Positions 7,360 through 15,594 of a DNA stretch of 64,000 nucleotides are shown piece by piece. Position 1 is the first letter of the stretch. Each line of letters begins with the position of its first letter. Source of the DNA: Luteococcus sp038433155 (lineage in GTDB: Bacteria; Actinomycetota; Actinomycetes; Propionibacteriales; Propionibacteriaceae); assembly GCF_038433155.1 (NCBI RefSeq), contig NZ_JBCDMW010000035.1, positions 30,775-94,774 of the forward strand, in the 5' to 3' direction. Position numbers and translations under genes: made by a program. Under the pieces are notes generated by a model. It saw only the letters and a list, made by a program, of their open reading frames with translations. It had not been told where the DNA came from and searched no databases.

Positions 7360-8300
7360 GTACCGCGCCCGCCCTGCAGATCCGGGACCTCGGCAAGCGG
7401 TTCCGGGACAAGACCGCACTGGACGGAGTTGATCTTGAGGTGGCGGAGGGGAGCATCTTCGGCTTCCTCGGCCCCAACGGCGCAGGCAAGACGACCACCA
7501 TCCGCATCCTGCTGGGACTGGCTCGTGCCACTAGCGGCCGGGCGGAGATCTTCGGCCAGGACGTCGCCACCGCCGGAAATGATCTTCGTCGTCAGGTGGG
7601 CCACCTGCCTGACGTCCCCGGCTTCTACCCGTGGATGACAGCGCCGGGCTTCCTGGCCTTCACCGGCCGGCTCTTCGGGCTGGACCGGGCCACCATCGCG
7701 GAGCGCTCCGACGCGCTGCTGGCGATGGCCGGACTGAACGGTGTCGAGCACAAGGTGGGCGGTTTCTCCCGCGGCATGAAACAGCGGCTGGGGATCGCGC
7801 AGGCGCTGATGAATGCTCCCCGGCTGCTGATCCTCGACGAGCCCACCTCCGCCCTTGACCCGACGGGGCGCAAGGAGGTGCTGGACATGATCGCGGCGCT
7901 CAAGGGCCGCACCACCGTGCTGTTCAGCACACACATCCTGGGCGATGTGGAACGGGTCTGCGACGAGGTGGCGATCCTGGCCGACGGCCGGGTGGTCACC
8001 CAGCAGGGGCTGCACCAGCTGAAGGCGTGCTATGGCGGCCAGACGAAGGTATTGATCAAGGTCACCAGCCAGGCGGACGCCTTCACCGCCGCACTGCGCG
8101 CCGAGCCCTGGGTCAGCAGCGTGGAGGTCACCGCCGACGGACTCCTGGTGGCCAGCACTGATCTTGCAGCCGCAGCCCACCGAGTACCTGCACTCTGCGT
8201 CAGCACCGGCGCTGCCCTGCAACGCCTCGAGCCAGTCGAGGCAAGCCTGGAGGATGTCTTCCTTGACCTGGTACAGCATCCGAGGGGAGCAGTCGCATGA
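7356..8300 (+). CDS. ABC transporter ATP-binding protein (exporter type)
   Basis: A 314-residue ATPase of the DrrA/CcmA-like type. Walker A is GPNGAGKT (residues 39-46), the signature is FSRGMKQRLG, Walker B is LLILDEPTSALDP and the H-loop is FSTHIL. About 90 C-terminal residues after the nucleotide-binding domain are typical of drug, antibiotic or Na+ exporters. The GTG start overlaps the stop of the PLDc_N-like gene (GTGA). The next gene, overlapping by 4 nt, encodes the membrane partner. Being behind padR suggests induction by a toxic compound; the substrate cannot be read from sequence. Confidence 0.95.
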   Translation: MSTAPALQIRDLGKRFRDKTALDGVDLEVAEGSIFGFLGPNGAGKTTTIRILLGLARATSGRAEIFGQDVATAGNDLRRQVGHLPDVPGFYPWMTAPGFLAFTGRLFGLDRATIAERSDALLAMAGLNGVEHKVGGFSRGMKQRLGIAQALMNAPRLLILDEPTSALDPTGRKEVLDMIAALKGRTTVLFSTHILGDVERVCDEVAILADGRVVTQQGLHQLKACYGGQTKVLIKVTSQADAFTAALRAEPWVSSVEVTADGLLVASTDLAAAAHRVPALCVSTGAALQRLEPVEASLEDVFLDLVQHPRGAVA

Positions 8301-9055
8301 CCGGATTCACCGCCCTGCTGGGCAAGGAGTTCGCCGAGATCCGGCACTCCTGGCGGCTGTGGGTGCTGCCCGGCTTCGTGCTGCTGCAGGCCATCGTCGG
8401 GCCGGTGACCGCACTGTTCACCAAACAGTTGCTGGGCTCGATGGTCTCCCCGGAGATGGCCCAGACCATCCCGGAGCCAACCTATGCCGACGCCTGGGTG
8501 CAGTGGGCCAAGAACCTGTCCCCGACGGTGTTGCTGGTGGTGCTGGTCAGCGCGGCCGGCCTGGTGGCGGGCGAGGTGAGCAAACAGACCGCCGTCCTGG
8601 TGCTGACCAAGCCGGTCTCCCGCCGGGCCTTCGTGCTGGCCAAGTTCGTGGCGACCCTGGCCTTCCTGATCATGGTCTCCGTGCTGGGCGCGGCCATCAC
8701 CGGCGGGCTGACCGCGCTGCTCTTCGACGGGGTGCACTGGGCTCCGCTGCTCAGCTCGACGCTTGTCTGGCTGGTGCTGGCCGCCTTCTACCTGGCCGCG
8801 ACGCTGGTGGCGAGTTGTCTGATCGACGCACCAATGGGTGCAGCAGGAGCCGGTCTCGGCGTCCTGCTGGTGGTCTCGGTGGCCGGGCTGTGGGGGCCGC
8901 TGGCCCGGCACACCATCGCCGGGCTGGGTGGCGTGATGAACCGCTTCGCGGCCGGCGAGCAGCCCGCCTGGGGCTGGCCAGTGGCAACCACCGTCCTCCT
9001 CACGTGTGCCCTGGTGGCGCTGGCCGCCGAGCTGTTCACCCGTCGCGAGATCTAG
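8297..9055 (+). CDS. ABC-2 type transporter permease
   Basis: A 252-residue integral membrane protein with about six hydrophobic helices, the normal size for an ABC-2 permease. The N-terminal LLGKEFAEIRHSWRLWVLPG is the usual amphipathic entry of this family. The segment EVSKQTAVLVLTKPVSRRAF (residues 94-113) is the conserved cytosolic loop that contacts the ATPase. It overlaps the ATPase gene by ATGA and ends the PadR operon; the convergent vapC-like gene begins 11 nt later. Confidence 0.92.
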   Translation: MTGFTALLGKEFAEIRHSWRLWVLPGFVLLQAIVGPVTALFTKQLLGSMVSPEMAQTIPEPTYADAWVQWAKNLSPTVLLVVLVSAAGLVAGEVSKQTAVLVLTKPVSRRAFVLAKFVATLAFLIMVSVLGAAITGGLTALLFDGVHWAPLLSSTLVWLVLAAFYLAATLVASCLIDAPMGAAGAGLGVLLVVSVAGLWGPLARHTIAGLGGVMNRFAAGEQPAWGWPVATTVLLTCALVALAAELFTRREI

Positions 9056-9066
9056 GGAAACACTGA

Positions 9067-9486
9067 TCAGTCGCAGAGCCGCTGCATGGGCTGTCCAGTG
9101 ACCTCGCGGATCAGGTCGAAGTCCTTGTCACAGTGCAGCACCGTCAGCCCGCGTAGTTCGGCCGTGGCGGCAATCAGCAGGTCGGGCAGCGACGGGGCGC
9201 GATGCTGACCGCGCCCAGCCAACAGTCCCTGCACCTCAAAGGCGCGATCCTCGACCTGCGGCGACAGATACTCCACGGGCATGCCAGCCACGGGGCCAAA
9301 GCGCTGGATGTCCCGGTGATCCACTTCATTGCGCGCAGACACGCCGATCTCCAGCAGAGTGACTCCGCAGACGCGCACCAGACCGCGCTCGATCCGCAAG
9401 ATCCAGTCTCGGCCATCCGGCGCGGTCCCGAGGCGCATGAGCGCCGACTTGTCAATGAGCCAACATCGGCGCTCAGCCGTATTCAT
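9067..9486 (-). CDS. PIN-domain toxin, VapC-like RNase
   Basis: A 139-residue PIN-domain protein. The acidic Mg2+ site is formed by D in LIDKSAL, E in TLLEIGVSA, D in LPDLLIAATA and D in HCDKDFDLI, the standard four-residue VapC set. Such toxins cleave tRNA or rRNA when freed from their antitoxin. The gene overlaps the upstream antitoxin gene by 4 nt (ATGA), the usual operon layout. Target RNA and activity are not predictable from sequence. Confidence 0.9.
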   Translation of the reverse strand: MNTAERRCWLIDKSALMRLGTAPDGRDWILRIERGLVRVCGVTLLEIGVSARNEVDHRDIQRFGPVAGMPVEYLSPQVEDRAFEVQGLLAGRGQHRAPSLPDLLIAATAELRGLTVLHCDKDFDLIREVTGQPMQRLCD

Positions 9487-9704
9487 GACCAGGCCTGCCT
9501 CATCACCTCGGGATCTCCGAGGTCCGCGTAGCGCTCACAGAAGTCCTCGAGGTCCTGCATCGTGAGCCGCACGGCGCGCCGGCCGGCCACCTGCTGCACC
9601 TCCCGCCGCAGGAAGTCGTTGCGGGACAATCCGAGATCCTTGGCCATCTCGTCAATGGCCGCGACCTGCTCGGCCGGTACTCCACGAATGAGAATGTCGG
9701 TCAT
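9483..9704 (-). CDS. Ribbon-helix-helix antitoxin, VapB-like
   Basis: A 73-residue protein. The N-terminal part (ILIRGVPAEQVAAIDEMAKD then LGLSRNDFLRREVQ) is a ribbon-helix-helix DNA-binding motif. The C-terminal tail (LTMQDLEDFCERYADLGDPE) should wrap the PIN toxin. ATG 9704-9702 has GGGAGG at 4-nt spacing. A repeated TGATATC motif directly upstream is the likely autoregulatory operator. It forms a two-gene toxin-antitoxin operon with the PIN gene. Confidence 0.88.
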   Translation of the reverse strand: MTDILIRGVPAEQVAAIDEMAKDLGLSRNDFLRREVQQVAGRRAVRLTMQDLEDFCERYADLGDPEVMRQAWS

Positions 9705-9722
9705 GGCGCCTCCCTGCTCGGG

Positions 9723-9740
9723 TGATATCCGATGATATCA
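9723..9740 (-). promoter_or_regulatory. Probable VapBC operator
   Basis: TGATATC occurs twice (9723-9729 and 9733-9739), each containing the palindrome GATATC. Together they make a near-palindromic 18-bp site about 20 nt upstream of the antitoxin start, a typical position for RHH autorepression. Confidence 0.5.
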
Positions 9741-9741
9741 C

Positions 9742-10299
9742 TCACGCATTCCATCGGATGATCGCCGGGGACTCCTTCTCCCAGCCCAGGACGCACACCG
9801 CGCCGGTGTCCAGCGGGAAGGACTGGCCGCGAGCGATGTCGATCCCCAGCCAGCACAGCGCCAGCACCCGGGAGGCGTGGCCGTGGCTGAAGCAGATCGC
9901 CCGCTCCACGCCGGAATCCTGCACGCGCTGCACCACCTGGGTAAGCCGGTTGATCACCTGGGTGCGGGTCTCACCGCCGGGCACCTCATGGCTCCAGATC
10001 CGCCAGCCGGGCACCTGCCGCCGGATCTGCTCGCTGGTCATCCCCTCATAGTCCCCGTAGGCCCATTCGGCCAGGTTGTCGTCGATTTCCGGGCTGAAGC
10101 CAGCCAGTTCCGCGGTGCGTCGGGCTCGCAGCCGGGGGCTGGAGAGCGCCAGCTCGAAGTCCGACGGGTCCAGCTTGGCGCGCAGCCCGCTGGCCTGCTC
10201 GACGCCGTGATCGGTGAGGTCGAGGTCGGTGACGGAGGTGTGTTGGCCGGACTTGCTCCAGGCTGTCTCACCGTGCCGGACAAGATAGAGCTCGGTCAT
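9742..10299 (-). CDS. Histidine phosphatase family protein
   Basis: A 185-residue cytosolic phosphatase of the phosphoglycerate mutase-like superfamily. The catalytic RHG motif is in LYLVRHGETAW; the second arginine lies in SSPRLRARRTAELAG, the acidic acid/base residue in LAEWAYGDYEG, and the second catalytic histidine in ICFSHGHASRVLA. Members include broad-specificity sugar phosphatases; the substrate is unknown. TAGGCT lies 7 nt before the ATG, so the transcript is probably leaderless. The stop abuts the vapB operator. Confidence 0.92.
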   Translation of the reverse strand: MTELYLVRHGETAWSKSGQHTSVTDLDLTDHGVEQASGLRAKLDPSDFELALSSPRLRARRTAELAGFSPEIDDNLAEWAYGDYEGMTSEQIRRQVPGWRIWSHEVPGGETRTQVINRLTQVVQRVQDSGVERAICFSHGHASRVLALCWLGIDIARGQSFPLDTGAVCVLGWEKESPAIIRWNA

Positions 10300-10309
10300 G
10301 CCGCCCAGC

Positions 10310-11239
10310 CTAGGTGGTCAGTTCACTGATCACCGGCAGCCGGCCACTGCAGCCCATCACGTGCTCCCCCTCGCGCCACAGCTCCAGCATCGCGCGACGC
10401 AGTGCGGTGTCGGCGGGCAGGCGGTCCAGGTCCCCCGGCAGCGAGGCCCCGGGCGCGGGCTCAATGCCGAAGCCGAAGTACAGCCCGTCCCGGTCATCCT
10501 CCTCGGCCTTCCAGACGGTGAACCGCCGGGTGAAGTCGGCCAGGTTGGAGCCAGGCATCCGGTGGGCCAGCCCCGGGTCCAGCAGCCAGGACTCGCAGAT
10601 GAACCAGTCGATCGGTCCCACTTCCGGAAAGTGCTCCTCGACATAGGTGGACGCCCGCAGCAATGATTCATCCACCTCGTCCGGATGCAGCGGGCCGCTC
10701 TCGTCGATGTGAACACTGAGCACCGGTACCGGTTCGGCAAGGATTCCGCAGTCGCTGGCGGTCAGCTCGTACTGGAGCCGCCCCAGCCGGACGAAGCGAC
10801 CGGCCCAGATCCGGGCCAACCAGGCCTGGTTGTGCAGTCCGGTGGACCCATTGACCTGCCGGTCCTTGACCACCTTCTGACCAAGATCGGCCAGGGTGTC
10901 ATCACTGACCTCCGCCTCGATCCCGCGGGCCGCCTGGTACTCCCGGACCGCGGGCGCCGCCAGGGCAAGCGCCAGCAGCGGCAACACCCCCCGCCCCAGT
11001 TCGTGCTGCCGGTCGACAGGCTCGAAGACCTCCCCCGACCGCTCGGGCTGCCCCAGCCCGGCCCGCAGTCGGGAGATCAGCTCAGCCACCCGCGCGAGGT
11101 CGTTGGGACGCTTCGCGACCGCCCGCGCCCAGCCCAGCACGGTGGGCAGGTCCTCCCCGCGCAGCCCCAGCCGGGTGAGCTGGTCGGCCAATCGGGGGTC
11201 GCACAGGGAGTCGGTCAGGTCCGGGGGAGCACAAGCCAT
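10310..11239 (-). CDS. Acyltransferase-domain protein (NAT_N plus GNAT_C type)
   Basis: A 309-residue soluble protein. It resembles the two-domain actinobacterial N-acyltransferase-like family, with an N-terminal helical part and a C-terminal GNAT-like part (VPVLSVHIDESGPLHPDEVD, then IDWFICESWLLDPGLAHRM). ATG 11239 is chosen because TAGGCT lies 7 nt upstream; the open frame extends further but would run into pepP. Substrate and partner are unknown. It is divergent from pepP with about 50 nt between starts. Confidence 0.7.
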   Translation of the reverse strand: MACAPPDLTDSLCDPRLADQLTRLGLRGEDLPTVLGWARAVAKRPNDLARVAELISRLRAGLGQPERSGEVFEPVDRQHELGRGVLPLLALALAAPAVREYQAARGIEAEVSDDTLADLGQKVVKDRQVNGSTGLHNQAWLARIWAGRFVRLGRLQYELTASDCGILAEPVPVLSVHIDESGPLHPDEVDESLLRASTYVEEHFPEVGPIDWFICESWLLDPGLAHRMPGSNLADFTRRFTVWKAEEDDRDGLYFGFGIEPAPGASLPGDLDRLPADTALRRAMLELWREGEHVMGCSGRLPVISELTT

Positions 11240-11288
11240 GTGGGGAAGCCTATGATGCCTCTGGTGCCCGACGAGTCCGGAGATGATG

Positions 11289-12797
11289 ATGAGCGAAGAA
11301 CAGGCGAAGCTGCCCAACCGACAGACCCCCTTCTCCGAGGCCTTCCGGGAGTTCATCCCGATTGAGTGGGCCCCGTACAGCAGCGAGCTGCCCGAGCAGC
11401 TCCCGGCCAGCGTGGCCGCGGCACCCCGTCGCGACGCCCTGGCCCTGGCCTTCCCCGGGGAGCGGCTGGTGATCCCCGCCGGCGGCTTGAAGGTCCGCAG
11501 CAACGACTGTGACTACGTCTTCCGCCCGCACTCGGCCTTCGCTTGGCTGACCGGCCTGGGCGCCGACCGCGAACCCGATGCGGTGCTGGTGCTGGAGCCC
11601 GTCGATGCCACCGACGAGCATCCGTCGGGCCACCAGGCCACCCTCTACTTCAAGCCGCGCGCCCCGCGCACGGACCAGGAGTTCTACGCCGATGCCCGCT
11701 ATGGCGAGACCTGGGTGGGCCAGCGGGAGAGCCTGGATGAGATGCAGGCCATGCTGGGGATCAGCTGCGCACCGCTGAGCGAGCTGCCGGCCGCGCTGGC
11801 CAAGAATGCCGAGTCCACCCAGATCCGGGTGCTGCGAGCCGCCGACCAGACCATCACCGCGCAGATCGACGAGATCCGCGGCGCCAGCGCCCAGAGCAGC
11901 ACGGAGCTGACCGAGCAGGACAACCAGCTGGAGGTCACGCTGTCCACCCTGCGTCTGGTCAAGGACGACTTCGAGGTGGAGCAGATGCGCGAGGCCTGCC
12001 GGGCCACCGCCGTCGGCTTCGAGGCCGTGGTGCGGGACCTGCCGGAGGCCGTCAAGCGTGGCCGGGGCGAGCGGTGGGTGGAAGGTGTCTTCGGCCTGCA
12101 CGCCCGCCATCAGGGCAATGGCGTCGGCTATGACTCGATCGCCGCCGGCGGCGACCACGCCAACACCCTGCACTGGATCCGCAACGACGGGGACCTCAAG
12201 GAAGGCGACCTGCTGCTGCTGGATGCCGGCGTGGAGGTGGACAGCCTGTACACCGCCGACGTCACCCGCACCCTGCCGGTCAGCGGAAAGTTCTCGGAGC
12301 AGCAGCGCAAGGTCTACGACGCCGTGCTGGAGGCGCAGGAGGCGGGGATCGCCGCCGCCAAGCCGGGCAACAAGTTCTCCGATGTGCACGCCGCCGCGAT
12401 CGCCGTCGTGGCCAGGTACCTGCACGAGTGGGGCCTGCTGCCGGTCACCCCGGAGGAGTCGCTCAGCCCCGAGGGCGGGCAGCATCGCCGGTGGATGGTG
12501 CACGGCACCAGCCACCACCTGGGGATCGACGTGCACGACTGCGCCCAGGCATTGCGGGAGGACTACCGCGACGGCGTGCTGAAGCCGGGCATGATCATCA
12601 CCGTCGAGCCGGGGATCTACCTGAAGTCCACCGACCTGCTGGTGCCGGAGGAGATGCGCGGGATCGGGGTGCGGATCGAGGATGACATCCTGATCACCGA
12701 GGACGGCAACCAGAACCTGTCCACGATGCTGCCCCGCAGCGCGGACCAGGTCGAGGAGTGGATGGCCGGTTTGCTGGGTGAGAGCCGGGCGGGCTGA
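11289..12797 (+). CDS. pepP: Xaa-Pro aminopeptidase
   Basis: A 502-residue metallopeptidase that releases N-terminal residues preceding proline. The N-terminal creatinase-like domain is followed by the pita-bread catalytic domain. Dimetal ligands are D in LLLLDAGVEVD, D in TADVTRTL, H in VHGTSHHLGIDVHD, E in ITVEPGIYL and E in GVRIEDDILIT. Three consecutive ATG codons begin at 11283. CGGAG at 11278-11282 best fits the third (11289), which I chose. The gene overlaps the corA start by 1 nt, so the two form an operon. Confidence 0.93.
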   Translation: MSEEQAKLPNRQTPFSEAFREFIPIEWAPYSSELPEQLPASVAAAPRRDALALAFPGERLVIPAGGLKVRSNDCDYVFRPHSAFAWLTGLGADREPDAVLVLEPVDATDEHPSGHQATLYFKPRAPRTDQEFYADARYGETWVGQRESLDEMQAMLGISCAPLSELPAALAKNAESTQIRVLRAADQTITAQIDEIRGASAQSSTELTEQDNQLEVTLSTLRLVKDDFEVEQMREACRATAVGFEAVVRDLPEAVKRGRGERWVEGVFGLHARHQGNGVGYDSIAAGGDHANTLHWIRNDGDLKEGDLLLLDAGVEVDSLYTADVTRTLPVSGKFSEQQRKVYDAVLEAQEAGIAAAKPGNKFSDVHAAAIAVVARYLHEWGLLPVTPEESLSPEGGQHRRWMVHGTSHHLGIDVHDCAQALREDYRDGVLKPGMIITVEPGIYLKSTDLLVPEEMRGIGVRIEDDILITEDGNQNLSTMLPRSADQVEEWMAGLLGESRAG

Positions 12798-13894
12798 TGC
12801 CGGATTCCCGTCGGCACCTGCCAGTGCTGCGGCCCACCGCGCGCGTCACCACCCGCCCCCGCCCCGCCGCCCGCCGCCAGATGCGGCAGTGGGCCACCAC
12901 CCCGGATTCGGTGCAGGCCTGGGCGCTGTACATCGACGGGGTCAAGGTCGATCTGCACAGCCTGGAGACGGCCACCGAGCGCGCCAAGGAGGGTGAGGGT
13001 TTTGTCTGGTTGGGGCTGAAGGACCCCACCGACGAGGACATGGCGCGCTTCGCCCGCCAGTTCGACCTGCACCCGCTGGCCATTGAGGATGCCGTCGAGG
13101 GCCACACCCGCAGCAAGCTGGAGCAGTTCGACGACACCCTGTTCTGCGTGATCTCCACCGTCGCCTATGTTGATCATGAAGCGGTGACGGAGACCAGTGA
13201 GATCGTCTCCACCGGACAGATCATGATCTTCGTCGGCGAGAACTTCCTGCTCACCGTGCGCCGTGGCGACAACACTCCCCTGCGCAGCCTGCGTCGCACC
13301 CTGGAATCCACTCCGGAAGAGTTGTCGGTGGGCCCGGCCTATGTCTTCTACAAGATCCTTGACCGGGTGGTCGACGAGTACATGGCCGTGGTGGGCGAAT
13401 TCGAGATCGACATCGACGAGGTGGAGGAGGACATCTTCTCCCGTCAGGGAACCAAGGAGATTGACCGGGTCTACAACCTCAAACGCGAGCTGATCGAGTT
13501 CAAGCGTTCGGTGGTGCCGCTGGCCGCTCCGCTGCAGGCGCTGTCCACGCGTAGCTACCCGGTCATTCCCGACGAGACCCGGGCCTACTTCCGCGAAGTG
13601 GCGGACCACCACACGGATTCCCGCGAAGCCATCCTGTCCTTCGACGAGGTGCTGTCCACCATCCTGCAGGCCGGGATGGCGCGAATCAGCCTGGAGGACA
13701 ACCGGGACATGCGGCGATTGTCCGCGATTCTGGGGATCCTCGCGGTGCCCACCACGCTGGGCGCTGTCTACGGCATGAACTTCGACAACATGCCGGAGCT
13801 GCACAGCCAGTACGGCTACTTCGTGGTGCTCTCGGTGATGTTGGTCGGCATGGTGGGTTGCTTCCTGATCTTCCGCCACCGCCGCTGGATCTGA
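12797..13894 (+). CDS. corA: CorA-family magnesium/cobalt transporter
   Basis: A 365-residue pentameric divalent-cation channel. The long soluble N-terminal domain ends in two transmembrane helices, with the GMN selectivity motif in VYGMNFDNMPEL between them. ATG 12797 overlaps the stop of pepP (TGATG). Residues 1-35 are basic and proline-rich, longer than in most CorA proteins. The actinobacterial relative lies near the mrp/sigE region in mycobacteria, matching the neighbourhood here. Confidence 0.95.
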   Translation: MPDSRRHLPVLRPTARVTTRPRPAARRQMRQWATTPDSVQAWALYIDGVKVDLHSLETATERAKEGEGFVWLGLKDPTDEDMARFARQFDLHPLAIEDAVEGHTRSKLEQFDDTLFCVISTVAYVDHEAVTETSEIVSTGQIMIFVGENFLLTVRRGDNTPLRSLRRTLESTPEELSVGPAYVFYKILDRVVDEYMAVVGEFEIDIDEVEEDIFSRQGTKEIDRVYNLKRELIEFKRSVVPLAAPLQALSTRSYPVIPDETRAYFREVADHHTDSREAILSFDEVLSTILQAGMARISLEDNRDMRRLSAILGILAVPTTLGAVYGMNFDNMPELHSQYGYFVVLSVMLVGMVGCFLIFRHRRWI

Positions 13895-13901
13895 TCCGGG
13901 T

Positions 13902-14525
13902 TCAGCCGCGCTTGCGCTGGCCCAGCACCTGGAGCACGGAGCCCAGGCCCTGGTGGCCCATCCCCTCGAAGATCCGGCGCTCCACCAGCCGCACATCAAG
14001 ATCAAGACCGGGCCACTCGTCCAGCACGTGCTGGCGGGTGAGCAACACGTCGGGATCCTTGGGGCCGCCGGTGCCAAGGGACGGCTGCGCGGGGGTGTAG
14101 GCCTCCATGATCAACTTGCCCTGCGGCGCGAGCTGCGGGGTCAGCGCGTCGGCAACGATCCGCCGGAGTTCCGGGTTCAGGTGGCAGAAGATGGAGACGA
14201 TCCCGTCCCACGGCCCCTGAGCGGCGGGGGTGTGCACCCATTCGGCAAGGTCGGCCACCTGGATGTCCAGTTGCACGCCGCGCTCGTCGGCCAGGGTGCG
14301 GGCCTTGCCGGCCCCCACCTCGGAGAGATCGACGGTGGTGACGTCGTGGCCCTTCTGTGCCAGCCACACGCCATTGCGGCCTTCGCCGTCGCCGAGCACC
14401 AGCACCCGGGAGCCGCGACGCAGCATCACCTCGGCGGTGACCAGAAAGTCATTGGGGCGGTAGCCGTAGACATAATTCGGATGGGAGTAACGGCTGTCCC
14501 ACAGCTCCTTCGGGCCCATCGTCAC
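13902..14525 (-). CDS. Class I SAM-dependent methyltransferase
   Basis: A 207-residue protein. Motif I is VLVLGDGEGRNGVWLA, motif II is TTVDLSEVG, and a later acidic/hydrophobic strand is IVSIFCHL. The overall layout (WDSRYSHPNYVYG start) resembles TehB-like or thiol methyltransferases that act on small molecules. The substrate is unknown. It overlaps the upstream stress-protein gene by 4 nt on the same strand and converges on corA. Confidence 0.85.
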   Translation of the reverse strand: MTMGPKELWDSRYSHPNYVYGYRPNDFLVTAEVMLRRGSRVLVLGDGEGRNGVWLAQKGHDVTTVDLSEVGAGKARTLADERGVQLDIQVADLAEWVHTPAAQGPWDGIVSIFCHLNPELRRIVADALTPQLAPQGKLIMEAYTPAQPSLGTGGPKDPDVLLTRQHVLDEWPGLDLDVRLVERRIFEGMGHQGLGSVLQVLGQRKRG

Positions 14526-15064
14526 TCCTGCTCCCGGTCCGATGAGGTGGGCTCAGGCGGCCAGATGGTGGGCGCCGGCTGCTGCAGCGGAGTCTGGCCC
14601 AGCATCTCCCGGGCCTGGTTGACAACGCTGTGCTCGCCGAGCACCTCGTAGCGCGTGGCGACGATGGCCTGCACCGACGCGAAATCACGCTGCCCCTTGC
14701 TGGCGGCATAGGCCATCCCGGCGGTGATGATCCCCATCCCGACGCCCAGCACCAGACCGAACAGGAAGGCCTCGGAGGCGCCGATGTCCTGCAGGAAGAC
14801 CATCATCATCAGGCCGAAGAAGATGCCGGTGCCCAGGCCACTCATCGCACCCTCGGCCAGCACCCGTCCCCAGGTCCGTCGGCCCAGCACCCGCTCCACC
14901 TGCTTCAGGTCGGTCCCGACGATGCACAGGTGCTGGACCGGGAAGTCCCGGTCGGCCAGATGGTCGACGGCGCGCTGCGCCTCGGCATAGCTGGGATAGA
15001 TCGCCACCGACATCGGGTACTTCAGCGGCATCACCGTCGCCGCCGCCTGCATCTGGGAAGACAT
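14522..15064 (-). CDS. General stress protein (YflT/GSP17M-like) with membrane hairpin
   Basis: A 180-residue protein. Residues 15-60 (YPMSVAIYPSYAEAQRAVDH, then FPVQHLCIVGTDLKQVERV) match the GSP17M/YflT domain found in actinobacterial stress proteins. Two Gly-rich transmembrane helices follow (AEGAMSGLGTGIFFGLMMMV and FGLVLGVGMGIITAGMAYAA). The tail is soluble and proline-rich. The start at 15064 is supported by TAGGCT 7 nt upstream (leaderless). It overlaps the methyltransferase gene. Function beyond the family label is unknown. Confidence 0.8.
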   Translation of the reverse strand: MSSQMQAAATVMPLKYPMSVAIYPSYAEAQRAVDHLADRDFPVQHLCIVGTDLKQVERVLGRRTWGRVLAEGAMSGLGTGIFFGLMMMVFLQDIGASEAFLFGLVLGVGMGIITAGMAYAASKGQRDFASVQAIVATRYEVLGEHSVVNQAREMLGQTPLQQPAPTIWPPEPTSSDREQE

Positions 15065-15594
15065 GCGCCCCAGCCTACCTGCGAGCTCACGCATGGGGTG
15101 TGTGCGCAGGCCCCTCATCACCGGAGGCTCGGCGCCGTGCCATCAGCCACCCGGGCGCGTGCGCTGGTTCCTCACCATCGTTGGCGCCTGATCACAGAGC
15201 GGCAGTTGAGTGCGTTCTCGGGGTGGTCGATGATCCAGACTGTGGGTGCGAAGCGCGCTTCTCGGCGGGTGATTGGTGTCACGCACCTCGCCAGCGCGGA
15301 TCTGGTCAAGACAATGAGAAGTTTGCCGAAGGCCGCTCTGGCCCGCGGCCCGGCTCGGTGAGATCCGCCGGAACCTGCAGGCCCACCCGATTTTTGTCAC
15401 ACCTGGGTGCTTGGCTTGTGATCAGCGTCGAAGCGCCCGCCGTTCGACAAGCCGCGCCTGAGTCTATCGAGGGCACGAACCGCTCGCCCAAAATCCTCAG
15501 AAGAGTGACTTTTCAGACATTCGTATCTCTTGTTCAAAAGAGGACTCGGAAGTAGAATTAGAATACAGACACGAAGACTTCGGGGGAGGTCACC
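15065..15594. other. 530-bp gene-poor stretch before the HNH gene
   Basis: No convincing gene: the short frames present lack the codon bias of the neighbours. Around 15440-15480 lies a REP-like unit containing GTTCGACAAGC and, inverted, TATCGAGG...CGAACC, related to units inside the HNH gene. From about 15490 the sequence becomes AT-richer and holds the HNH promoter and ribosome binding site. Confidence 0.5.
15530..15558 (+). promoter_or_regulatory. Promoter of the HNH endonuclease gene
   Basis: TTGTTC (15530-15535) and TAGAAT (15553-15558) are separated by 17 nt, a good housekeeping-type promoter. A GGGGGAGG ribosome binding site (15581-15588) precedes the ATG at 15595. Confidence 0.6.

Noticed and set aside
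15065..15594. Transposase or recombinase remnant in the gene-poor stretch
   Set aside because: Short translations on both strands showed no recognisable motif, so I describe it only as gene-poor sequence.
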